From: Lithobates sylvaticus
Lineage: Eukaryota; Chordata; Amphibia; Anura; Ranidae
Reading direction: 5' to 3'
NCBI GenBank assembly: GCA_028564925.1
Contig: CM053034.1
Coordinates: 94,631,626-94,695,625 of the forward strand
Length of the DNA: 64,000 nt
Notes under the pieces: generated by a model
Databases searched by the model: none
What the model saw: the letters and a program-made list of their open reading frames with translations, nothing else
What the model was told of the DNA's origin: nothing
Position numbers and translations under genes: made by a program
Shown: piece by piece, positions 56,628-64,000 of the stretch
Position numbering within the stretch: the stretch's first letter is position 1
How the letters are laid out: each line of letters opens with the position of its first letter

Positions 56628-56951
56628 ATGTATCTACCATATGATCTCTTATAGACCGTGCCAGGTCAAAGCATAATGTACTACTTTTAGCATGCCTGCA
56701 CTATTGCTCCTACATGGAAACGTGGGAAGGAAAGGGGGGGAAAGAGCACTGAGATAAGGTTCATTAATACTTGACTAATTGTTTCACCAATTGCCTTACT
56801 ATATCAACCTATTGTCGGCTGAAACGAGTTATTGTATATGTCTGCAACACTATGCTTCTTCTTGGTGTTTTTTTTTGTGTTGTGTTTATTGTTTGTATGT
56901 TGGTGTAAAAAATTCAATAAAAATATCTTTAAAAAAAAAAAGAAATGTCAT

Positions 56952-57385
56952 GGGAAACTAACTGACCCTTTCAGGATATGTGTTGCACATCTGCCTAATA
57001 TACAACATCGCGAGTTTGCTGGTTTATAAGTTGACCAGCCACAGCTTCTGGTGAGCCACTTTAGGCCTTTTTGATGAAGGGGCACATCAGATATTTGGAT
57101 ATAATATTTTTGGATCACGTCTTCTACTTTCTGATCTATTTTGGGATTGAATATATGGATTTTTGCACACATGCATTAAGGGATATATATATATATTTTT
57201 TAGGATTGAATAATTGTTAGACACTTTCACTTTATATATGAAATATATATTCTTTGGAATTGAGAAAATATTCATACATGCACTTTTTTATGAATTTGGG
57301 ATTTGAAAATGTGACTAATGATTAACATTTTTTTTGCACAAAGAAACCCTGTTTTCGTTTGCATAAACTGTGGTGACACACACGC

Positions 57386-57455
<70 letters not shown>

Positions 57456-57667
57456 CCTGTTTTTACCTTTTTGCAACTTTTACTTTATTTTCACATATAG
57501 AAAACATGTATATTATATGTTAAATGTATATATGAAGTAATGGTATAGTATTTGTAGGGTGGTATTGGTTTCACATGCACTAATTGTAAGGAGTCTGTCA
57601 TTATATTGTAGAATTCCTCATGAGATTGTAGATTTCTTTAGATTTGTTCTGTTCTTTTTGTTTTCTA
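56952..57667. other. AT-rich DNA with a TA microsatellite
   Basis: A pure (TA)n run occupies about 57391-57452 and smaller TA runs lie near 57183-57196. The encoded Ile-Tyr repeat frame is an artefact. The 350 bp before it resemble, from general familiarity, a frog repeat, but I cannot name it. Confidence 0.6.
57391..57452. repeat. (TA)n microsatellite
   Basis: About 31 uninterrupted TA dinucleotides, directly visible. Such runs are length-variable between individuals. Confidence 0.97.
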
Positions 57668-58501
57668 AAGACATGGATTACTGGAACCATGTCCTGTGGT
57701 CTGATAAGGCCAAGATAAACTTATTTGGTTCAGATGGTGTCAAGCGTGTGTGGCGGCAACCAGGTGAGACGTACAAAGCAAAGTGTGTCTTGCCTATAGC
57801 CAAGCATGGTGGTGGGAGTGTCATGATCTGGGGCTACATGAGTGCTGCCGGCACTGGGGAGCTACAGTTCATTGAGGGAACCATGAATGCCAACGCGTAC
57901 TGCGACATACTGAAGCAGAGCATGATCCCATCCCTTCGGAGACTGGGCTACAGGGCAGTATTCCAACATAACGACCCCAAACACACCTCCAAGACCATCG
58001 CTGCCTTGCTAAAGAAGCTGAGGGTAAAGGTGATGGACTGGCCAAGCATGTCTCCAGATCTAAACCCTATTGAGCATCTGTGGGGCATCCTCAAACAGAA
58101 GGTGGAGCGCAAGGTTTCTAACATCCACCAGCTTTGATGATGTCATCATGGAAGAGTGGGAGAGGACTCCAGTGGCAACCTTTGAAGCTCTGGTGAACTT
58201 CATGCCCAAGAGGGTTAAGGCAGTGCTGGAATATAATGGTGGCCACACAAAATATTAACACTTTGGGCCCAATTTGGACAGTTTCACTTAGGGGTGTACT
58301 CACTTTTGTTGCCAGTGGTTTAAACATTAATGGCTGTGTGTTGAGTTATTTTGAGGGGACAGCACATTTACATTGTTATACAAGCTGTACACTCACTACT
58401 TTACACTGCAGCAAAGTGTAATTTCTTGTGTTGTCACATGAAAAGATATAATAAAATATTTACAAAAATGTGAGGGGTGTACTCACTTTTGGGAGATACT
58501 G
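57668..58501 (+). mobile_element. Tc1-like transposon, 3' half only
   Basis: The sequence matches a vertebrate Tc1 family from the DDE domain to the 3' terminal repeat. That repeat ends ACTCACTTTTGGGAGATACTG at 58501 and is followed by TA. An inner copy of the terminal motif, GGGGTGTACTCACTTTTG, lies at 58292. The 5' half, with the DNA-binding domain and left terminal repeat, is missing; unrelated sequence begins upstream of about 57668. Confidence 0.85.
57673..58258 (+). pseudogene. Tc1 transposase catalytic domain, second catalytic Asp deleted
   Basis: The frame reads MDYWNHVLWSDKAKINLFG with the first catalytic Asp, then KHGGGSVMIWGYMSA, then FQHNDPKHTSKT at about 57961, then MDWPSMSPDLNPIEHLWG with the catalytic Glu (about 58069). 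Tc1 transposases normally have FQ-x-DNDPKH at the second block. Here one codon between His and Asn is missing, so the second catalytic Asp is gone without a frame change. A frame change at about 58130 moves the tail (MEEWERTPVATFEALV, then MPKRVKAVLE) to another frame, ending at 58258. The enzyme could not be active, even apart from the missing N-terminus. Confidence 0.85.
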
Positions 58502-58516
58502 TATACATACATATAT

Positions 58517-58522
<6 letters not shown>

Positions 58523-58549
<27 letters not shown>
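58523..58549. repeat. (CA)n microsatellite
   Basis: A run of about 13 CA dinucleotides just beyond the Tc1 3' end. Confidence 0.95.
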
Positions 58550-58589
58550 GACACAAACAATCTTATAAATGTAAACAAAAACTTTTTTT

Positions 58590-60250
58590 ATGAAATAAAC
58601 ACTTATTGCGCATGCACAATTAGCATCTGCTGGTGCCCCCCACCTCCACCCCTTTCCCAAAGCAATGCTGAACACTGCAATACCTAGAGGCACCTTATTG
58701 ATAAGGAATGCTGAGTGGACGATTTCAGTGGGGCAGAGATTGGTGTCCATAGGGCAAAGGACTGTGTCAGTAGTTTTTTTTTATTTTTATTATTTAAAAA
58801 ATTTTTAAAACATTTTTACATTTTTTTTATTTTTTACAATTTTTGGGCGCTCCATTGGGGGGGCCTTGGTGAGACATATCAGGGGTCTAAACAGACCTCT
58901 GAAGTTTCACTTTTAAGACAGAGAAAGGAACCGAGGACAGAGATTCCCCAGTCCCTTTCTCTGCAGCCTCAGCTGCACTGGACAATGAATGAATGTGAAT
59001 TGCTCTGATCTGAGAGGCTTCCAGTTCATTCACAAAGTGAAACTTAGTAAACACATTTACCAAACTTCAGTTATGAATGAACACAGTGAGTGATTGGTAC
59101 CGATCACTCACCGTGCTAATTCAGAAAACCCTGCTTTTTCTTGCAACCGTGCTTTTTCTTGCAAACGCAAAAGCATAGAATTTTACTATTTGCTCATAAG
59201 TCCTCAATGGCGAGAAAATACCAAGAAGGAGGATACAAACTTACAAGGTGGTATCAAACCCCATCAGTGTTACATTGTATGTTCGCCCAGATTTCCAATA
59301 TCTGTTGGAGCTGTCAGGTACCCAATTTCATATTTTTTGGGAATGCCTGAGGTTGAACAAACGGTTAAAGCGCTAACTGGTGTGTCTCTTGGGAGGAAGC
59401 CAATAGCATATTTGCTCCTTGATACACCTTTATTTAATAAAAGGTATAAAAACCCCTTGTTGAAACACATTTTAATGGCTGCAACAGCATGTATACCAGC
59501 ACTTTGGAAGTGCTCAATCCCTCCAACTAAATCTCCAGGGTGCCAGGCAAGAGGGGGGGGTGGGGTCTTTTTTTAATTTTTTAATTTTTTGTGTTTTGGT
59601 AATTTTTCTCTTTTTTTTTCTGTATTATTGTTTTCTTTTCTCTTTTTTTTTTTTAAAAAAAAGCTTCTATATTGGTAATATCTGAAAAACTTGGGGTACA
59701 ACATTTATTGAGATTAGCAGGCTGTATAGTAGAGTTGCATATGTCTTAAATTTTAATAGTCGTGTAATCTTGACTTACATATGCAATATGTCTACATTTT
59801 TTTTCTTTTTTTGAACTATGTGGTGTAGTGCTGTGGTGTGGTGTTTTTGTAACTCTTTGGTATGCAATGATGTTTTTCATGTATAAATAAATAATTAAAA
59901 GGAAAGAAAAGGAAAGGACCAGTAAATTACATATTTACCAGCCCCTTCCCCCCTAAAACAATCCCTTGCAGTAGTCGGTGGGAGAGGAGAGAGGAGAAGC
60001 CAGCAGTGCTGCAGGGGAGAGGGGGCCATGGGAGCACACAGCGGGGCAAGGGCAGCAGAAAGAAGAGGGACGGGTGGCATATAGTGGTACTGATCCCCTG
60101 TATTTTTCTCTTGTGGCATGAATCCTGGCCTGAAGGAGATGAGGAAAAACCAACTTTCAGCTGTTGCACAAGGAAAATAAGGATCCCTTTCAGCAAATGC
60201 TGCCCCTGCCGCCCCTCCTGTTCAAGTTTCCTGGGCTCGGCAAGGAAGGA
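58590..60250 (-). repeat. Interspersed repeat R1, inverted copy, split by a LINE tail
   Basis: This is the opposite-strand counterpart of 39570-40290. GGGGTCTAAACAGACC, CTCTGCAGCCTCAGCTGCAC, GAATGAACACAGTGAGTGA and GTAAATTACATATTTACC match inverted blocks there. A LINE 3' end (59150-59903) interrupts it, and the repeat resumes at about 59904. The 21-bp minisatellite of the other copy is not evident here. Confidence 0.65.
59150..59903 (+). mobile_element. 5'-truncated Tx1/L1 LINE 3' end
   Basis: The plus strand encodes LTRWYQTPSVLHCMFAQISN, then CWSCQ and a shifted-frame FHIFWEC, the cysteine/histidine region of LINE ORF2. PEVEQTVKALTGVSLG and KHILMAATACIPALWK follow. A T-rich 3' untranslated region and an A-rich tail at about 59880-59905 complete it. 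It interrupts repeat R1. The intact R1 copy at 39570 shows the uninterrupted order of the two sides, supporting insertion. Confidence 0.75.
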
Positions 60251-61070
60251 TCGCAGTCTACCAGTCACCTGCCTGTGATTGACATGTAGATCGCAATTGA
60301 TGGAGTGCCGACCCTTGGGTTAGGGTATGCCCAGGCATGATAGTAGGTAATGTCCTTTATAATGATTTTTGATACTAGGCTTTCCATCCCAAATTACTAA
60401 AGAATGGCATGAATAGTGAAAAATCAAGGATAACTAAAATATTTATCTTGGTTATTGCATGACCTGAACAGATGCTAATGAAACAATAGATGAACCTGAC
60501 AAGGAGCCTCTATTGGTTCTTTTGACAGCATGATGGAACCATAAATAAAGTAGTTGCATTGATGCCAGCTCTGACATCAACAGGATATATTGTAAGCTCC
60601 AGTGACCATAAAAGAAAAGAGCTGTTCTATCCTGCTTTCTCCTGCAGCAGTAGATTATTGTAGGGGGAAACAGGATGCAGTGAAAGACATTTTCCCTGTT
60701 TGTGATTGCAAACTTCAGTTGGATTAATTATCACCTTCACATACTCAAAGCTTAGTGTTATAGTAATTGCTTATGTAAAATAATTAGTTTTACCTGTGTT
60801 GTAATGTAAAGTCAAAAGGAAATGCATTATTATTAAAAAATGCAAAATGGGGGAAAATATCTACTAAAGTGAAAGATGAACTTTTATTTTGGGCTTTACA
60901 ATGCTCCCCACAGAGCTAAGTAAAAACTGTAGGGAGACTGTGAAAACGATGTTTTAACTACATAAGAAATCGGGTGTGTGCCTATTATACTGAAATATTA
61001 ATGGAAAATATTTTCTCGTCATGTTTTAAAATGTTTACCTGTTCCTAACCAAATAAAACCTTACATTGCC
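60251..61070. other. Unrecognised AT-rich DNA
   Basis: I see no gene or repeat here. Confidence 0.25.
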
Positions 61071-61074
61071 TTAA

Positions 61075-61545
61075 AATGGTTGTAAAGGCTAGACATTTTT
61101 TTTTACCTTAATGCATTCCCTGTATGTCCCAGCATTTGTATCAACCCCCCTCTTCCTAAATACTTACCCGAGTCCTCACTCGATCCAGAGCTGTGCCCAT
61201 CTGTAGCGGGTCTCTCCTTTCTCTTCCTCTCTCTCCCTGCATTCACAGGACAGGGGCAGCAGTGGGAGCCATTGGCTCCTGGTGCTGTCAGTCATATCCT
61301 GTGAGGAAGAAGCAGGGGGCGGGGCTGGGCTGCAATGTGTTTTTGTCTATGGACACACAGAGCCAGGCTCAGAAGTGGGCCCACAGGTACATCACCATAG
61401 GAAGTGGCTTCCTATAATGGCACACCAAGAAAAAGAGCCAAGAGTGTCGGCAGGGGACCCCAGAAAAGGAGGCATCATTGAACAGAGCAGGTAAGCATAA
61501 ACCTGTTTGTTATTTTAATTAAAAAAAAAAAGCCTTTGTAATATC
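61075..61545. mobile_element. TTAA-flanked short transposon (MITE) E
   Basis: The 471-bp segment lies between TTAA at 61071-61074 and 61546-61549. Ends read inwards are AATGGTTGTAAAGGC and GATATTACAAAGGC, which share an (A/G)TTACAAAGGC-like core. The GGTTGTAAAGGC end is familiar from ranid genomic DNA. The interior is GC-rich with no protein family. Confidence 0.55.
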
Positions 61546-61855
61546 TTAATTTAACCACATGCACTATCCAAAAACACGTCACTTCCTAGTCACCCTATAG
61601 GCTATACTTATATTCTAGGTTGTCTTTTGCAGATTGAGTGTCCTGAGTCTCTAGACTCACAGGGTGACTGAAAGAAAGCTAAAGGTGCACAGACACCTCC
61701 TAGATGATATAGATGACTGTAGAGACATGAGGAACTCAAACTGTAATTTTCACAGGAAGTATTGTTGATTTGCAGTCATGCTATGTGGTAGGTTTACATA
61801 CAAATAGTGCTTATTATTGTCAAATTCATCAAAGGCATCAATTTTAGTTGGTTAA

Positions 61856-62284
61856 AGTGGGGTTGCCACCAAAAAAAAAAAAAAATGTGGCTTAAAAATC
61901 ATAAAAAAAATTAAAAAAAAATGTTTTACTCACCTCTAAATGCCTGTTGCTAGGGGGTCCCTCGTAGTCTGCCACCTTCATTGCCCGGGCTAAACGTCAC
62001 TTCCTGTAGGCGCCGCACAGTCATCTGGGACTTATCATGTGTCCCAGATGAGTGAGCGTCGAATCACGGCGCCGCTCGCGCATGCGCAGTGGGTGCCCGG
62101 CTGTGAAGCCACAGCCGGGTTTCCACATTAAGAATGCCAGCGCCGCAAGCGGAGCGGGGAACGAGGGGGGGGGTCTCGTTCCACCGTATTGCTGGACCCC
62201 GGAACAGGTAAGTGTCCGATTATTAAAAGTCAGCAGCTGCAGTATTTGTAGCTGCTGACTTTTATTTTTTGTGGGCACTCCACT
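61856..62284. mobile_element. TTAA-flanked short transposon (MITE) F
   Basis: The 429-bp segment lies between TTAA at 61852-61855 and 62285-62288. Ends read inwards are AGTGGGGTTGCCACC and AGTGGAGTGCCCAC, so the terminal repeats are near-matching. A strong hairpin, AAAAGTCAGCAGCTGC facing GTAGCTGCTGACTTTT, lies at 62227-62266. A GC-rich centre contains a GCGCATGCGCAG motif. No protein is encoded. The AG-type ends suggest a different TTAA family from elements A to D. Confidence 0.65.
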
Positions 62285-62288
62285 TTAA

Positions 62289-64000
62289 GAGGCATGAATA
62301 ATATGGTGTTAAGATTCATTATGCATTTAGACAGAGGTGTGGGACTGTGCCAGGCTGAGAGAGCAGCAAAAAGGCTGAGAGAGTGGAATTTTACCACTGT
62401 GTTGTTTTTATTGTTTATTAATACAATAATTGCAACTGACAATACAATTATTCTGTTAAAAACAATACCTGGATTGCCAAAGCATTATGTAGTTTACTAT
62501 GAAGTAAAGAGTGTGCCTCATTTATCTGTGTGCGATTTAAAACTATTTTGATATTTATATTATTTAGATAATTTTAGAATTAAGATTAAAAGAGTGATAA
62601 CATAATCCACTGTCTTGTAGAGTGTATGGAAAGCAAGTCCAAGAAGATTGCCAGGTCAAAGGTTTGAACATAGCAATACATCTTTACTTTCTATCATTGT
62701 GTTCTCTTCTGAGGATTACTCAGTATAGGTGTACCCAGCTTGACAGACAAATTCGAGGATTTACTTTCCTCTTATTCATCATGCTTGTTTGCTCAGTTTG
62801 AAGAAGACAATTGATACATTTTAGCTTCAAGTAGGTTCTTGTACATGTGCAAATCTAGAAAAAGGAAAAGGGTTAAGGATGGACAACAGATGAATTGGTA
62901 AGCTTGAAACAGACATCAGTAGGAAATCCTCCCACATTTATTAACTTGTTGACATTACATACCTTTTATCTACACATGATATATTAGCATTATTCCGATG
63001 AATGCAGACATTGCATTTGTTGCCTTGAAAAATTGTCACATATGGAATACTGGTTTAACATGTAAGTTTTCATTGTTATGTCCCATTTTGGGAGATTCAA
63101 CCTAATTTCCATTGTCCGATTGCTATTGTTTCTACTTAATATTCTATGCCAGAGGTGTCCACTGGGCACCTTTTAAATGTCCACCTGAGGTGATTGTTCA
63201 TGTTAAGGGATCTGGCCATATATCTGCTAATAATGGCAACCTCCATATTGTTTTATTCTATATTTACCCAATCCTGTTTATGTAAATAAGTTATTTGTCC
63301 CATTCATTCAGGGGAAAAGTTGAACCTTTTTGGTAGCATTTTTTAAGATTTTTTATTTTTTATTTCCTCAGTCAGAACTTCCATACACGCTGCTGAGTTG
63401 GTCTCTTTATGCAGAAATATCCAGATCATTGTATTCTCTGCAATAGAATTTTAGGCCATACCCAGACCCCTCTGAGCTGGATGATTGTGGGGCTTGCATG
63501 GAATTAGACTTTTGAACACTGGGCTCCACATTGTGGTGCTATCCAGTACCAAGCTACCAAGCATTGTGGGGCTTTGTGTGTACCAAGCTACAGAGTGCTC
63601 TACATTTCCATAGCCATAGATCAGCCTCTGGTGTGACCCTGTCTTTGAAGACTCACTTGTGAGTAGACCATGTGGGACCAATTGGTTTACCATGGAAAGG
63701 TAAACACAAAGGGACTGAAGGCTGCATCACAAGGTGGAATGATGCTCGTGCACACTCTACCCTCATGTGGAGGTAGTATTTTCTAGGCCACTGCTCCTGA
63801 ATACAATAGACAAGCAATCAACCTCAGTTTGTCTTTGCTGCTGCCTACAGTAATCTATTCACCTCCAGCTGTCTAATCCTCCCCTGCTGAATGGGGGAGA
63901 ATGATGAAGGACAAGGAAGGGGGAGGGAACATCGATCCAATCAAAGGACTAACCCACCCAATAGATGGCATGTAGGTAGTATAGCACCCGTGTTCCAAGG
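62289..64000. other. Unrecognised DNA
   Basis: No coding region with a recognisable domain, no RNA gene and no repeat family identified. A CCCATTTTGGGAGATTC string at about 63082 may be a piece of the repeat mentioned at 10170. The right edge of the window gives no sign of a gene starting. Confidence 0.25.

Larger units (their letters stand above)
50764..56940 (+). mobile_element. Full-length Tx1/L1-type LINE (copy C)
   Basis: Flanked by the 11-bp direct repeat AGAAATGTCAT at 50753-50763 and 56941-56951. The 5' end (CAACGGGGGGCATGGCCTG) resembles that of copy A. It contains ORF1 (50895-51958), a 0.94-kb spacer with T-rich stretches, ORF2 (52900-56627), a 3' untranslated region and AATAAA at 56917 followed by a short A-tail. 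Both ORFs are damaged. It is on the opposite strand from copies A and B and represents a distinct subfamily (LINVD rather than LLNVD in the reverse transcriptase). Confidence 0.92.

Noticed and set aside
57318-57500. Ile-Tyr repeat open frame
   Set aside because: Translation of a (TA)n microsatellite.

Overview
The window looks like intergenic DNA from a large, repeat-rich amphibian genome, most likely a ranid frog. That reading rests on the repeat mix: Tx1/L1-type LINEs, several Tc1/mariner families, a BED-finger hAT, long non-coding elements flanked by TTAA that start with CCACTTCAGCCC or GCCGACCG ends, and long palindromic elements. I found no exon of a host protein-coding gene and no tRNA or rRNA gene. 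Every protein similarity I can defend belongs to a transposable element. Family names come from recognising motifs by eye, not from a database search.

Layout. 1-1262: homopolymer- and pyrimidine-rich DNA I cannot name. 1263-3877: two truncated Tx1-like LINE pieces on the minus strand. 3878-5497: a palindromic element. 5498-6830: a decayed Tc1 element. 7095-10039: one old Tc1-like element interrupted by three later insertions (a TTAA element, a 5'-truncated LINE and a fold-back Tc1 derivative). 10695-18373: a full-length minus-strand Tx1/L1 LINE with a 15-bp target duplication. 18413-19361: a second TTAA element. 19832-20878: a solo LTR. 21122-26205: a 5.1-kb TTAA element with an internal palindrome and 351-bp tandem repeats. 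27621-29566: a second palindromic element, with mirror-image TATA boxes and polyadenylation signals.

29569-35432 is mostly unrecognised DNA, with three loci resembling degenerate hammerhead ribozymes, a 280-bp hairpin and a possible LTR remnant. 35433-39463: a hAT element with a transposase broken mainly by in-frame stops. 39570-40290: a repeat that returns inverted at 58590-60250. 41065-42051: a fourth TTAA element. 42142-48438 (minus) and 50764-56940 (plus): two more full-length Tx1/L1 LINEs with 17-bp and 11-bp target duplications. 57668-58501: a Tc1 3' half that has lost a catalytic aspartate. 61075-61545 and 61856-62284: two short TTAA-flanked elements. The rest to 64000 is unrecognised.

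The elements interact mainly by inserting into one another, so their relative ages can be read. The Tc1 element at 7095-10039 is older than the three elements inside it. The repeat at 58590-60250 is older than the LINE tail within it. The most unusual structure is the palindromic family (two copies, 3878-5497 and 27621-29566). It carries a divergent promoter at its centre and short outward transcription units that look non-coding, and its two copies share a core but end in different outer modules.
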